Source of the DNA: Isoetes taiwanensis
Taxonomy: Eukaryota; Streptophyta; Lycopodiopsida; Isoetales; Isoetaceae
Length of the DNA stretch: 64,000 nt
Assembly: GCA_021234155.1 (NCBI GenBank)
Contig: JAJEKV010000099.1
Location: 3,317,453 to 3,381,452, forward strand
Direction: 5' to 3'
The notes beneath the pieces are model-generated. The model worked only from the letters and a program-made list of their open reading frames with translations. It searched no databases and had not been told where the DNA came from. Made by a program: the position numbers and the translations under genes. Below, one piece after another: positions 11,347 through 23,899 of this stretch (positions are counted from its first letter, which is position 1; every line of letters starts with the position of its first letter).

Positions 11347-12365
11347 AGTCATACATCATCTCCAACTTGGAACTCTCTGACTGTTCGATGCTTGTCGGCG
11401 ATGCTCTTCTGTCGGCTCCTTGCTGCTAGAAGATATCCTCGAACTTCTTCCACCAGCTGCTGCATATCGGCCAACATCTGCTGCGAAACTTCTACTTTTG
11501 ACACGAGATTGTGCCAGGTGTCTGGTGTTAGGCATTGATAGCCGTAATTGATCATAAACGGCGACATTTGGGATGATTCCTGCTTGGTGCTATTGTATGC
11601 AAACTCCACCAAGTGAATAAATTCCTCCCACATACCTTGCTTATTCGGACATAGTTTCAGTAGCATGTCCTCCAAAATCCCGTTGGTCCGCCTCCGTTTG
11701 GCCATCCGTGCGAGGATGATATGCCGTGCTCATGGATAGCCCGATCGAATGGTGTAAAGAGGTCTTGCCAAAGGCACTCATAAACCGGATCCACGTTTGA
11801 GATAATCTCCCTTGGCATCCCATGAAGCCTCGAAGATCTCTTTGGTGAAGAGCTTCACAGATCCATAGCCGATATCGTGGTCCGCAAGGCACAAAATGTG
11901 CCATCTTCGACAACTTGTCAACCACTACCATCAAAGCATCCTTCCCTCTTCTTGTCCTTGGAAGCCCCCGCGGATGAAATCCATGCGATCACTTCCCACT
12001 TAGCGTTTGGCAATCGCTAATGGTTCTAAAGCTCCGGAATTGGCCGCTCTGCGCTTTGTCTGGCGACATAGCCGACATTCCTTGATGTAGCGAGCTACAC
12101 GCTTCTTCATTCTCGGCCAATAGTAGGCTGCTGCAAGACTTTGAAATATATTTTCATGAATCCCGCATGGCCAGCTATTGGGCTGTTGTGCGTATCGTGG
12201 AGGATCAATTTCCTTACACCTGATGATTCGGGCACGCACAACTTGTTCTTATGGTATAACAGGTTGCCTTCCTTCTTATAATGTTTGAAGGCCTCCCGCT
12301 CTTTATCTGTTCTAGCCTCCCTAGAGAGGCTTGCCCATACTTTCTTGAAATCCACATCCGTTGGC
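11347..12365 (-). pseudogene. Ty3/gypsy integrase core, frameshifted (element A)
   Basis: In order on the minus strand there is an H2C2 zinc-binding region with HDTHNSPIAGHAG and a later CRLC pair (12000-12365), then a core with MDFIRG, VVVDKLSKMAHF and STAYHPRTDGQTE (about 11641-11990), then an AYNS segment and FQVGDDV (11349-11640). Several frameshifts split the core: near 11940-12000, inside the core, and near 11700. It is therefore a defective integrase. The upstream edge is the AGA duplication of the 14-kb CACTA insertion, across which the frame continues from RNase H. Confidence 0.88.
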
Positions 12366-12368
12366 AGA

Positions 12369-13030
12369 CACTACCACCCAAAACTGGGTCCACATGTTGT
12401 TTTTCAGTGTCTTTTTTGCAAAAAAACAACACCAAAAAACTACGTGTTGTTTTTTGTCCGGATTTGCTAGAAACGACGTGTAGTTTTTAGCAAAATTTTT
12501 ATACATGTAGTTTTTGTTGCCAAAAGTCTACGCATAGAGTTTTGTCAAAATTATCAACACGTAGGAATTACATGTGTGTCTACATGTTGTTTTTTAGAAG
12601 TAGGTGTGGTTTTCAAGTGTTGCTTTCCTAAAAAATAGATACGTGGTTCTTTGTAAAGCTTAAAAATCCACATGTCATTTTTAACTGTTATTTTGTAGAA
12701 AAACAACACTAAAAAAACACGTATAGAATTTTGTCCGATTTTGCTAGAAACTACACGTAGTTTTCTGTTTTTTTCTTTTAACTATGTTGTTTTTAAATGT
12801 TGGTTTCCTAAAAAAAATACGTGCTTTTTTAAAGTATGTTGTTTTCGAGTATTGTTTTAAATAAAATCCATATTGGTTTTATATAAATATTTATTTTCAG
12901 ATGTAATTATAAAAAAATTAACACGTCATTTCTTAAAAATAGCTATTGTTTCATGTGTTGTTTTTGTGAAAAATAAAAATAAAAGAAAACACTAGAATTT
13001 ACAAAAACAACGTGCATTTTACCAAATAAA
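12369..13030. repeat. Left subterminal repeats of the 14-kb CACTA element
   Basis: Degenerate copies of a 12-15-bp word of the (C/T)A(C/T)GTGTTGTTTTT type recur through this zone (for example near 12391, 12442, 12581 and 12600). The inverted form (AAAACCACACTTC type) recurs at 26177-26538 next to the right end. Arrays of short subterminal repeats in opposite orientation at the two ends are the usual transposase-binding zones of CACTA elements. Confidence 0.65.
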
Positions 13031-14860
13031 ATATTTAAAGATAAGAATTTCTTGCTGGCTTATATTTTGGTTGTTCTTCTCTTAGAAAAGCCCCTTTGGG
13101 AATCGAACCCAAGAAGTATAAGTTTTAAAGCATAGAGTTCTTCCAAAGTCTTCTTTTGTTTTTATTCTTATTTATAGTTTTTTAAGCCTAAGTTCGAGCT
13201 TTCAATGTTTCTGAACATTGATTCTAGGCTTTTGAAGCATAAGTTAATGCTTGACAAAAATAATTACTAAGTAAATAATAAAAAATGACAAACGTCAAGC
13301 TATGCCCAACTAAATTGTTATGAGGTACAATAAAAACTCTGATAAAAAAAAAATCTGATGTAACAGATTTGGTTCAATAGCCATACTTGCATGCTCTCAG
13401 AGATATCACATCCCGTGATTCCTAGCTGTTATCCTTAGCTGCAAAACAATAGAAAAGCTTTATTATATAAAACAAGAAAAAAAAAGACACAAAGTTAAAG
13501 ACTCAAAAGCATTTGAAATGGCTGCACAAATTTGAGCTTCAAGATACACTTTCCCTCGTTCTACACCAATCCTTGTACTGATTCCAAAATATGCATAATA
13601 AAATCAGGGGCGAATGAAGCTGGAGCAGAAGATTTAAGACGTTTTTCTGCTTCTTGCATGTTTTCCCTTGAGAATATAGAGACAGAATTAAGCTGCAATC
13701 TAGTTTTCATAATGCTTTTTGGTAAAACGAAACAGGGAATAATGTTTTGGTAGGGACAATGCCTTGGACGCAAAACATGAGAACAGGGCAAACACCTGGA
13801 GGAAACAGGCGAAACAGAAGAAACCTTGGAAGCGAAACAGGCGAAACAGGGCAAATCCTTGGAGGCTGAAGGATCTGGCCTTATTCGGGTAAGCTTTCCA
13901 AACAATATGCCTTATTCGGCCAGATCCAAATAAAGATTTTGCTATTTGCCATAGCAGCCGTAGCTTTAGCGGCAGCAGCCTTAGCACCCCCAGCCCTAGC
14001 AGAGGAAAATCTAGGCATGATGTCAAGAATGAGGATAACAGGAATGAACTAGAAAGGTAGAAACTTGGAGTTGAAAAGGAACTAACCTGGGATGAATAAA
14101 AACTGCCCTAGCTTTCTGCTGCAACGCAAAGTCCACCGCCCAGAGAAAACTGCCGAGGAATGAGAATCCACAAACAAAATACCCGGTCTGACTCTGAAAC
14201 CCGATGTCAACAGCGCTAGCACTCAAGGACCTGCGGGCAAAGCAAACAGAAGGAAAGGAAAGGACGTCGGGCTACTCTATAAGAAACCCCTTCACTTCCA
14301 TTAAACTCAAACCAATAAGAACGAATTCCTCCACTGCCACAAGAAACCCAGGCGAACAGCAAAAGGGCCTCCCTGTTTCCAACTTCCCAGCCACCGATTA
14401 TGAGAGCAACCAGATTTAGAGAGGAAAAACCAAAACAACAGAGCCGGAGGAGACTTGCAACGGCTCAAGCAGCAGAGAGCAGGTGTGGGCCTATTTGGAA
14501 AGCTTACCCTATTTGGACGGGCAGCAGTGGAGCTGGAGGCGAATCTGAAGATCTGGCCGTCGTGGAGGCGGCAAGGCGAACCTAGAGCGCAGTGGAGATG
14601 GAGATGGAAGCTGCAATGGACCGGCCGCTGTGGCCTTGAATATCGGCGGCAAGAGGAAGGCGCCATATCTCTGGAAACAAACAATAAAAAACAATAAAAA
14701 GCAGTTCAATTCCACCAATAGGATGTTAGGATGAAGATCACTATCTTAACCGTCTATTTGAATTCATCTCCGCCGTTCATCTCTATTAAATATAAATTTC
14801 GTAGGTTATGATGATGTTAAATGTTTGTTGGTTTTTATAACCTTGTTTTTCACTTTACAC
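13031..14860. other. CACTA interior without recognised gene
   Basis: A/T-rich up to about 13550. At 13770-13865 a short tandem motif GAAACAGGCGAAACAG recurs. GGGTAAGCTTTCCAAA (about 13886) has an inverted partner at about 14493-14510, and GGATCTGGCC/GGCCAGATCC flank 13868-13925. These inverted pairs suggest a foldback structure of about 0.6 kb. No coding family is recognised. Confidence 0.4.
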
Positions 14861-15604
14861 CATAGATACCCGGAACCCCGTTCCGCACTCCGTTCCCGTT
14901 CCAACACGCGTTCCTATGCTTGAGGCGTTCCGGGAACTTCTCCTTACGTTCCCAAAGTGTGTCTTACCGGGAACGTCATTGGGAACTCCGTTCCCGACGT
15001 TCCGGTTACAACGTTCCCAACATGGGAAAAGAAAAATAAAATTTCAACATTATCAAATGACCTAAAAGTTAAATTTTACAAGAAAATAAAACCTAAAATA
15101 AATTAATAAATTGGCGATATGGCGGAAGATAGCGACGTCTGAGTTTTTTCTTCAAGAAACAGGTCGAAATCAACAGTTTTAACAAGGAAACAAGTCGAAA
15201 TCATAAATTTACATGTCTAGAGGTTGAAATCATTTAGTTTCTCTGATTCTTTTTTGAATTTTTGTGCAGAAGGCGGAGCTTGCCTTGCAAACCAAGCCCT
15301 CCAGGTACCACGTTTTTTATCTTTCTGATACTTGTCTTTGTCTTTGAATAGATACTTGTTCTTCTGATTCTTGTCCGATACTTGTCTTTCTTGTCCATAC
15401 TAGGTTTATAATTTCCATGTAAAATAAATTTGATAAACAAAGTAAAGCAAGTAAAAACACTACAAGTATAATAGTTGGGAACTCCATTTTTAAGTTTAAA
15501 AGGTTCAAATTCACGTTCCGACAGTTCCCGTTCCCGCCCGTTCCAGTTCCGGTTCCGGGGAGAAGGTCCACGTGATGAAAACGTTCCCGATCCGGGTATC
15601 TATG
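14861..15604. mobile_element. hAT-type non-autonomous transposon, 744 bp
   Basis: The ends are CATAGATACCCGGA and its inverse TCCGGGTATCTATG. They are flanked by a perfect 8-bp duplication CTTTACAC (14853-14860 and 15605-15612). An 8-bp duplication with short inverted termini is the signature of hAT elements. The subterminal parts are full of the words GTTCC and GTTCCCG in both orientations, probably transposase-binding repeats. There is no transposase frame. It is nested in the 14-kb CACTA element. Confidence 0.9.
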
Positions 15605-15612
15605 CTTTACAC

Positions 15613-16779
15613 TGTTACAAAAGGATGTCTTTGTATGGTGGCATGGTCACGGAAACCACATTACGGTGTGGATCTGTGGGGCCCCACAATCGGTTGCAGT
15701 CGGAAAGGGGTCACTGGCCACACCGAAATGTGGAACCGGTGGCCGTATCACCACAACATGGAAATGGGGAGCTAATTTGCCCCTCCGCCCCCATGTTTTT
15801 TCAGCGAAGGTCTGTCTATGGCGGTGGGCGGCTATGGCGGTGGGCAGCCCTTGGAGCTTGCTATGATGCCGCTTTGTAGCCCCTGGCACTCAATGGCTAT
15901 GGCACCTGCCCTATTTCACAGTACAAGTAGGATTTGCTTTAGATTTTTCAAGTTTTTCTTCCAAGCTTAGGATCTTTGCAAGTTTTTGGGTTGCCCCTAA
16001 GGGGGCAAACCCTCGTTTATATGGGGTTTGTGGCATATCCTAGGTATATGCCAGAATATACCTAGCATATGCTGGTGACTGCTAAAAACCTGCTGTTCCT
16101 TGTAAATTGGCGGTCTCCTCCGTTCTGGATCGGGGATGTTCGAACCGGGTAACTGGCTGCGTTCTGGATCGGGGATATTCGAACCGGGTAACTGGGAAGT
16201 CGAATCTCATCAAGGAAGAAGGCATATCGGCCATGGCAGACTGCGTAGTGTCGTTGGTTTGAAGAACTCTTCTTTGTCGTATTCTTTCTTTTCTGAGATA
16301 AAGTCCAGTTCTTCGGGAAGATGGTCGCCACTCCCTTTCCACAAGGCTACAAATTCGTCCCTTCAGGACAGATAAATAATGATCAGGGACAGTTTTTCCA
16401 AGTTTGCAACGTTCATTGTCATTTCAATATGTAGGCCAGATCTATCTCCACACTTTACTGTTGGCTTTCTGATATATAACTTTGGGCCAGGTGAACAGTA
16501 GGAATCTAATAGTACAGGATGCACTAGGTAAAGAAGTACCATCACAACTGGTACCCTGTAACAAAACGTCTTCTAGAGTTCTATTTGCAAGCCAATCTTG
16601 GCATCTCAACAGAGATGTGTCCTAGCTACTGGCTTGTATTCAAAGTTGTTGTGCCCCCATTAGGCTTTAACTCCTACTTTGTAAGCGTATCAGCCAAAGG
16701 AACTGCAGGTCTGCTTTGCCACCACTCGTCCTATCATTGACATGCTATCGTAGTAATGTCTACCATCTTTATCTTACAG
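15613..16779. other. CACTA interior without recognised gene
   Basis: A 40-bp tandem pair lies at about 16121-16198 (GTTCTGGATCGGGGAT plus TTCGAACCGGGTAACTGG, twice). A palindromic stretch of CCTAGGTATATGCC type lies near 16036-16075. The string TTTTTCTTCCAAGCTTAG near 15953 recurs at about 20498, hinting that parts of the captured DNA are duplicated. Confidence 0.4.
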
Positions 16780-17026
16780 AGATGTCTACCACTCAGAGCT
16801 TACAAGATACTGGCACAATTGAACTTGGGCCCGGGGATTTTACATTGTCATTCTCTGCTGCCAGTGGCCAAGTTATATGTATGGCCAACAAGAAAGCTGG
16901 GGTATGCTTTAATTGAGAGAGAGAGAAATGTGGGATCTTGTACTGATGTTTTGTAGCTGATTCCAGATTGATATCCCAGTATACCAATCGTTTAATTGGT
17001 ATGAAGTATATACAGGAGCGGGCCAG
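16780..17026 (+). pseudogene. Captured alpha-mannosidase gene fragment (two exons)
   Basis: Exon 16780-16901 encodes IELGPGDFTLSFSAASGQV and ends at a GT donor. Exon 16967-17026 encodes IDIPVYQSFNWYEV and lies between an AG acceptor and a GT donor. From memory, this order (LGPG.F..SFS...GQ, then (V/I)D(V/I)P(I/V)QS..WY) matches the beta-sandwich part of plant vacuolar/lysosomal alpha-mannosidase (GH38). The catalytic domain is absent. No further mannosidase exon is recognisable before CLPP6-like exons start 440 bp downstream, so this is a fragment moved by the surrounding transposon. Both exons remain open and correctly spliced, so capture may be fairly recent. Confidence 0.7.
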
Positions 17027-17468
17027 GTTAGTGAATGGATGTCAATAATAATTATAATCCATACAAATTACTTTAATGTTATCTATCTTTATATTTGAAC
17101 AGCTCAGCTACTAATAGATTAAGTATGTTGGTCCTTTGAGGAAGGCCATACTTGTAATAATCAGGTCGTTCTAGCACAGAAAAGATGTGCTCAAATCTTG
17201 CTGCCATAACATGATTGGCCTAATGAATTGCAGCTGCAAAGAATAAGCAGATCTTGTGGGGTTAAAATGCTCATATTTGCTACTGGTCATTCCAGATCGA
17301 AGATAATATGGAGCTTTCCTCGAATAAATTTCCTTCAAATTTGTTTCTGCCCAGTTTATTTTCAAAGTAAGTAAAGCATGGTTCTGCCTTTCTCTTGTCT
17401 TAGTTAGTAATGTGTTCTAGCTTTTTGGTCAGTGATACCAGTAGCTACCTTTTTCTTTGGTCAAACAG

Positions 17469-20181
17469 TCAATTCCCAAGTTGCACAACGGGTCATATCA
17501 CAACTGCTAATGCTTGCTACCATTGACGAGGAAGCTGATATAAAGGTTTGCTCACTGCCTCTTAAGGTCGATATGCCCAAGAATCAAAATTAGAACCTTT
17601 TTCTTTTTATACTGCTCAACATGCTTGATTTAATGCTGCCCCTCTGTTTTGCAAAGATAGCCTATCTTCTCCATGATTCAAGGATATAGATAACATGTTT
17701 AACATTGCAGACCCAGAAGAGTTTAGAGTTAGAAAAACCCTTGTGCAGGCTGATAAGAATTGAGCATTTTACCACCAAAACTGTTTATTTTGAGTTTGTA
17801 TACGTGCTTCAAAACACTTTTCAAAGCAATAGACGTTTTCATAAAGAACTTTCTCGTAGGCAATAGAGGGCTAGAGAAAGACGTTCCCTCTAACATATGA
17901 AAACTGAGGGCGATGATGGAGATGATTATTTTAGCTTGTAATTTAATGCATTTTTGCTTCCTGTTACATCAACATCTGTTCTCTCACATACAATGTCTGT
18001 TTCTTTGTAATAACAGAGTAGAATCATCATTCAACCTTGGATGCCTTGAATCTATGTATTTTCAACATCACGTGCTGGATCAACAAAAAGCCAATGCTGG
18101 ATCAGCAAAATGCCAATCTTCATTCATCCAGGCAATTGACCACAAAGAGCAGGCCCACTGCGATTCTTTAACAAGAAGAAATCATATTGCCCAGGTGTAG
18201 CACTCATGTCAAAATTCCACAACCACCAACCGCATATGCAGCAGCATATTATAATGGGCACACTTCCATAAATCCTCAAATTTCTCAGCATCTCCCATCA
18301 TCATATTGCATTTGCTGAAAAGGCATCAAGTACACCTTCTGTGGGTTGGATATAGCTTTCCATGCTACAATATCAGGGGAATATGTTGTTGAAAAGTTTT
18401 GGGCTTGGTAGCTTAAACCCATACATATTCAACAGAGCAGTCCCATAAATGTTATCCAGGTGAACATGAATTTGTGTGCCCTCAATACTGGCAGGGAAGC
18501 CCCAAAAACCAGCACCAAATCTGGCCCTATTAGGCTGAGATTACATTCCCCCATTTACTAAAATAGTTGATCGGTTATTCATGCATGTTCTCCAAATATT
18601 TTTGATCCTCATCTACACATCCTGCATTTTTTCAGAATGACATGTGACTGATCTTTACTGACTTAAAGGAACTCGAAGCTACTTATAAATATGGACTTTT
18701 CAAGACTAATTATTCGAAAGCATACATATCCAAAAAGTTTTAAAGCTTCCTTCACATGTCTATTCTCTCAAAATGCAACTCATTGCATTCCTTGCAGTTG
18801 TCTTAGTGAACTTCAAGTACACATTTTGAACATTTGTCCACCTTCAATACATCCTAAAGAGGACTTAAACTTGCAGCACACCAGCAAGTACTTGCTTTCC
18901 CTTTTGCTGAGTAACGTGTTCAGACACACACTGAGGACAACACTGCAAAGAGAATGACAGTTTGTTGCCTTCTTTGTTGCATCTGATGTAAGAAACTGAT
19001 TGTCAGTATGGCATATCCACATCTAGCACGTCCCATCATAACCGGTTATCTCACTCTGTTACCTTACCTGTGATAACTTTTTTTGCATCTAGAAGTATTT
19101 GACATCACGCATTTCTTGCTATTTGCTACATTTGAAAGTGTGGGATGTGGACTTTTGCATTGATGCAAGCTTCCCAGCAGCCCTGGGCTTGTAGTGATGT
19201 ATTAATGCACAACCTTGCACATATGGCACTAGCCATGATATTTTACGCATTTATAGATCTGCTGGACCCAGCGCATTCCAAGGTATATCATAGACATACT
19301 ACGTTCAGCCCATTGCCACCTAAAGCAGCCAATAATATGGACAAAAGTAATGGACATTTGTTGTGGATAAAAGGACATAATGCACTCAATATGATATCAA
19401 GCATCAGAACAAACTAAAATCTATGATTGAACTTAGTCATTTGGTTTTGTCTCTTTTCTTGCTTCTCCCTTTGCAGTGTTTTTTACAGATTTTGCTCAGT
19501 TTGGGAGCTTTGTGTTTAATATATGCTTGAAACGTTTAACATAGTGTATAAATTTGTGCATGTCTGCAGATGTACATAAATTGTTCAGGAGGTAGCAGTT
19601 ATTCAATTCTTGGGATATACGATTGCATGACTTGGGTAAATGTCATATAGCTCATGTTGTTTTATACATGTCTTATAGGCTTCAAAATGTACTGCAATGT
19701 TATCTTGTCAGGAATGTTGTGTAATACTTTTCTTCTGAGACAGCTCTCTACAGAGTTGTAACATCGATATGAAAGAAAATGAGAATGTTATTATGCTTTT
19801 GTTGCTGCTATTAATAAACGTCCTCCTTGTAATTTAGATAAAGCCAAAAGTAAGCATTATATGCTTTGGTATGGCTGCCAGTCAAGGCACATTGATCCTA
19901 GCAATGGGAAGAAAGGAATGCATTTGCCATGCCAAATGCTCGCATTATGATCCATCAACCACAAGGTGGTTGTGGGGTAAGTATTAGCAAAATTCATTCA
20001 AGGTGTCAATGAATGTATAGGGTACGATGAAAGATGTAAGATGGCAAGCTAATGAAGTTGTTGCATCCCGAAGTGTAAAATTTCATTGCTAAACACATGA
20101 TAATGTTTATTCTCTCTAATCAAGGAGTCAATGAAATTCAAAAAATTGATCAGATGTATGCTGCCTTCACTGGTCAACCTG
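17469..20181 (+). pseudogene. CLPP6: Captured CLPP6-like plastid Clp protease fragment
   Basis: Four exons are recognisable: 17469-17545 (VAQRVISQLLMLATIDEEADIK), 19570-19635 (MYINCSGGSSYSILGIYDCM), 19838-19976 (IKPKVSIICFGMAASQGTLI, later MPNARIMIHQPQGGCG) and about 20127-20181 (VNEIQKIDQMYAAFTGQP). All have GT-AG borders. The nucleophile Ser of AASQG and the His of MIHQP are kept. Nuclear plant ClpP6 is a subunit of the chloroplast ClpPR protease core. One base is missing inside exon 3 between the TLILA part and MPNAR, shifting the frame. The first exons, the helix just after exon 3 and the last exon are absent or unrecognised. Introns are retained, so it was copied as genomic DNA. Confidence 0.8.
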
Positions 20182-21660
20182 GTTAAGTCATTACCTACAT
20201 GGATGACAGTTTACGCCAAGAGATATTGGGCAGGTTCTTATTTTTTGCACAAACAAAAAATGGTAGCCACTTCACCCTCCGACCATGGAGGGCAACCCTC
20301 CGGGCGCAGCACCTTGTTTCTCATGATTTGCTTAGGAATGTGTTCATTTAATTTTCTTGACTCTTTGGTGGAATTTATGGGTCTTTCCAGCCAATGCCGG
20401 GCATTTGCAAAAGCTTGACGAAGCTGCAGAAAGGTTTACAGGCCGATCTCATGGATTATGCTGCCATGCATTCTGCCATCGATGGATCTTCCAAGTTTTT
20501 CTTCCAAGCTTAGAATCTCTTAAAATTTTCGTTGTTTTTAGCTCTGTTTCGTTGTTTCTATTCTATTCTATTCTATTCTATTCTATTCTAAAAGTTGAGT
20601 GCACATTGCATATTCTTCTATAAATCTTTTGATGCAGCATAAGCTACTTATAGGATTTGCATGTTTTAAGAAGCTCAAAGGACAAAAGATGATTGTCTTA
20701 CGTCAATGAATATCAATGTTGTCAGAATATTTGGCACATCATATATTGACATCCCAATTTGAAACCAAATGTGTTTGAAACCAAATGTGTTAGTCATACA
20801 TTATGATGTGCCACATCTTCAAAAGAAATGCCATGTCATTATAGTGAATATGCTTCTTCTAAGAAGTTTCAAATTGCCTAGGCAAATTCTTCATTTTCTA
20901 TTCCCTCATTTTTCGCCATGTCATCACTCATAGTTGCATCCCACATGCTCATACCATGCTATAATCATTTCTAGTCCCACATCTCCTTATTGCTTGCCAC
21001 TATTGCCTACTTATCTCACTCAAAAAAATTCTCCTTTTCTTTTAATTGGCCTAGTCATTTTCTATCTAAAGTGCATAAAATGCTTAGTCATCATGTCACA
21101 TACCACATCATCCAAGGGAATGCCATGTCACCATGGACAAATATGCTTTATTTTTAAGTTGAAAAGTTGTCTAGGCAAATTCTTTGGTTTTCTAGCCCTT
21201 CATCTTTTCACACCTCACCACTCATCTTTGCCACCTCACCATACTCATGCCATGTCATCTCCCATAATTTTTGCAAAGAATGAAGTTTGCTTGTTGTTTC
21301 GAAGCAACCTCAATATTTCTAGTGCTATATCATTGCCATTTCACCTTATGTGCCACTATTCTACTCTGCTTTGCCACTCTGTCCCAACGAAGTATATTTC
21401 AACCACAACCTGCGGAAACATAAGACAGCAAGGTGCATGATGATGTGGCATGCCATTGGTGATATGTCATGTGCATGATGATGTTGCATGCCATTGATGA
21501 CATGACATGCCAAGTAAGCAAGGCCAACTTTTGACTGGCAAAGTTGACTGGCAAACTTGTGAAAATAGAGACTGGCAAAGGAATTGCACGTTTTGTTAAT
21601 AGAAGTCCTTAAGATCTCAAGAACAAATATTCAATTTCTTACTACAATTCTTAATATCTA
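20182..21660. other. CACTA interior; possible exon near 20400; no firm gene
   Basis: A plus frame from about 20391 to 20510 encodes KLQKGLQADLMDYAAMHSAI and ends at TAG. It might be a last exon of a captured gene, but I cannot place it. The rest (20600-21660) is A/T-rich with repeated words such as GCCATGTCATC and TGATGTGGCATGCCATTG and shows no gene. Confidence 0.3.
20555..20590 (+). repeat. (TTCTA)n microsatellite, about 7 units
   Basis: A perfect pentanucleotide run in the captured region. Confidence 0.95.
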
Positions 21661-21666
21661 GTTTAA

Positions 21667-21740
21667 CCCCCCAGCAGATCCCTAACTACATCATGAGTCA
21701 TGGTTTCAGCCTCTGCTAGTTTTGCATTGAGCAAGAATAC
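21667..21740 (-). pseudogene. Captured class-12 kinesin exon
   Basis: Minus-strand exon between an AG acceptor (TTACTTCAG) and a G|GTTAAA donor. It encodes LNAKLAEAETMTHDVVRDLL, which I recall as a conserved stalk segment of plant phragmoplast kinesin-12 (PAKRP/POK type). No motor domain is present. It lies 92 bp downstream of a J-domain exon on the same strand, so transcription could create a chimera of two unrelated genes. Confidence 0.55.
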
Positions 21741-21832
21741 CTGAAGTAAATGTATGCGTCAGCAAAATCTTTTTTCTTCAGAGTTCATAAATAATAGAAT
21801 ATAAAACAAGTGTAGTACAGGAAGCGTACTAC

Positions 21833-21911
21833 TTTGTCCGGATGATGTCTCAATGCTAGTTTTTGACATGCCTTTTTAATCTCAATAGCTGTTGAGGATG
21901 GCTCAATTCCA
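21833..21911 (-). pseudogene. Captured DnaJ (J-domain) exon
   Basis: Minus-strand exon between a TTTTTGCAG acceptor and a GT donor. It encodes GIEPSSTAIEIKKA followed by a helix and the HHPDK tripeptide motif of helix II-III, the J-domain signature that stimulates Hsp70 ATPase. The family normally has Y.(R/K)LAL..HPDK; here CQKLALRHHPDK is kept. Only this exon is present, and no flanking J-domain exons are visible. Confidence 0.7.
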
Positions 21912-21959
21912 CTGCAAAAACAACAATTAATAAGGACCATAAACACATCTAAGTTTTGA

Positions 21960-22927
21960 GGCTATTGCTTTGCTGCTGTTTGCACTTTGTTGTCAGGGTT
22001 CCTTTGAGATTTCTCTTGGTATGAAATGCTTACATTTAGTGATTCTATATAGGTGGAGAAGGAAGGATTTGTATAACAGATAATGCGCCGAGGAACATTG
22101 GCGGTGCCAGTTTGATACAACTAACATCCAAGTAAACCTAAGGTACCACATATTTTTGTCACGTCTTTGTAAATTGGAAAGGGATTGGCTTCATTATTCA
22201 AGCTTTATAGTTCAACATTCTCTTCAACAGAAAAGCAAATCTAGCCTATTAGATCTTTGAGTTCTTTTGTTATTTACTAAGTATATTTCCAGCTTGATTT
22301 CTGAAAAAGTTCTAACCAGTCAATCATTCTATGTGCATCTTTTTTCCTGCTAATCTAAGCTGAAGGAAGATAATTTAATTTATTATTGGAGTTGAATCAT
22401 TGCAGGAATGCATGGTTTGTCGAATGGCCCAACTTGATGATACATTTATCGAAATGTTAGAAGCGACCTGCATTGGATCTATTTCAATCGGTCCCACAAT
22501 CTGGATGCTTTGCTTTTGGTTTCATTCTGTGTGCACAAAGTAGGGATGCCCGCAATTCCATGACCCTATCCTTGGAGTGTGTGATGAAGGCGAACCACAG
22601 CTTCTGGTAAAACAATTCTTAGACTGTTGGCCTTTGGATATTTCCTTTGGACAAGTGGCATATTATGCATATGCTAAGCTTTCTCTAAGATATTTTTCAT
22701 GTGTTTAGATGGCAGTAACAATCTTAAGTTATGCATGCATGACCGATGTTATTGCTTTGGTGTTGTTTGCACTTTGATGTCAGGGTTCGTTTGAGATTTC
22801 TTTTGGTATGAAATGCTTACATTTAGTGATTCTATATAGGCAGAGAAGGAGCTGTATAACAGATAACTTGCCGAGGAGCATCGGTGATGCAAGTTTGATA
22901 CAACCAACATGCAAGTAAACCTAAGGT
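21960..22927. repeat. Direct duplication of about 180 bp, 785 bp apart
   Basis: 21963-22145 and 22748-22927 are about 90% alike and share GAAATGCTTACATTTAGTGA, then an AG-GTGGAGAAGG or AG-GCAGAGAAGG boundary and a short open stretch ending near AACCTAAGGT. Between them, about 22405-22465 has an exon-like frame (CMVCRMAQLDDTFIEML) after a TTGCAG acceptor. I do not recognise the product. The duplicated segment may be a repeated exon of a captured gene. Confidence 0.6.
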
Positions 22928-23899
22928 AATTATGTGCCTTCATGAGATTTGTTTCAGTTGAAATAGGTATAATTGAGCTCAATTATTAGAAGTGTCAGAC
23001 AATTTGAGTTCGTTTAATTGCAATTATGGTATGTTAGATTCATTTATTGACACCATCCATTTGAAAAACAAATTGTTTCTTCTGGAGGGATGCGAGGCCA
23101 GATCAATGAAAATATCCGCGCAGAGTTGCCAAGCATGTAGTTATATTGTAATGGCTTTGAGCGGATGCTTCCATGAATAGCCCTGTTAACAATGCAGTTT
23201 AGACGATGAAGACACACATAAGAAAAAGATAATTTCCTTTCTTGCACTGTTGGAAATTGGATATTGTCGGACAAAGGGATTGTTTCAAGAGATTGAAAAC
23301 CCATCATTTTTAGAATAATCAAAAGATCTTTCATATCGTGTTCTTAACGCCATTTTTCCTCCATGGTTTTTTTTTTTTTCAACTTTTATGAACCAACAAT
23401 TTACATTATACAATTGGCTTAATCATATAGTTATTAACTTAAATGTTAGGACTCTATTTGCTATGCTTCCTATGGACTATAACTTTAACAATGGCTTTTT
23501 TTCTCTCTTTTACCAGATCAACTATGGGGGATTTCCCTTATATTTACAACACCTATTCATTGCTATTTGGGCATAAGAGAGATTCAAACACTACATGTTG
23601 GAAATGTACCTTGCAACAACAATGTATAATTCATTGCCACGAGAAATTAAAATGTCTTTAGCAAATCCTTAATCTCTATTGTTAACATCCATGTTCAGTT
23701 TCAGTGTTTGTGTAACAACCTATGTGTTGTGCTTCATGGTTTTTGCACAAGTTAGAAACAAGATTTGCATAAGTGTTTGTCTTATGGTTTTTGTTGCATC
23801 AACCTTTGACAATGTGGCGTCTTAAATGCTACTTTAAATAAAAATTTTGCCATCTAAGTTGAAGGTATATGATGCCATGATGTTCATTGCTTTTTGCTG
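22928..23899. other. No gene recognised
   Basis: A/T-rich captured or filler sequence with short frames only, and one poly-T tract at about 23371. Confidence 0.3.
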
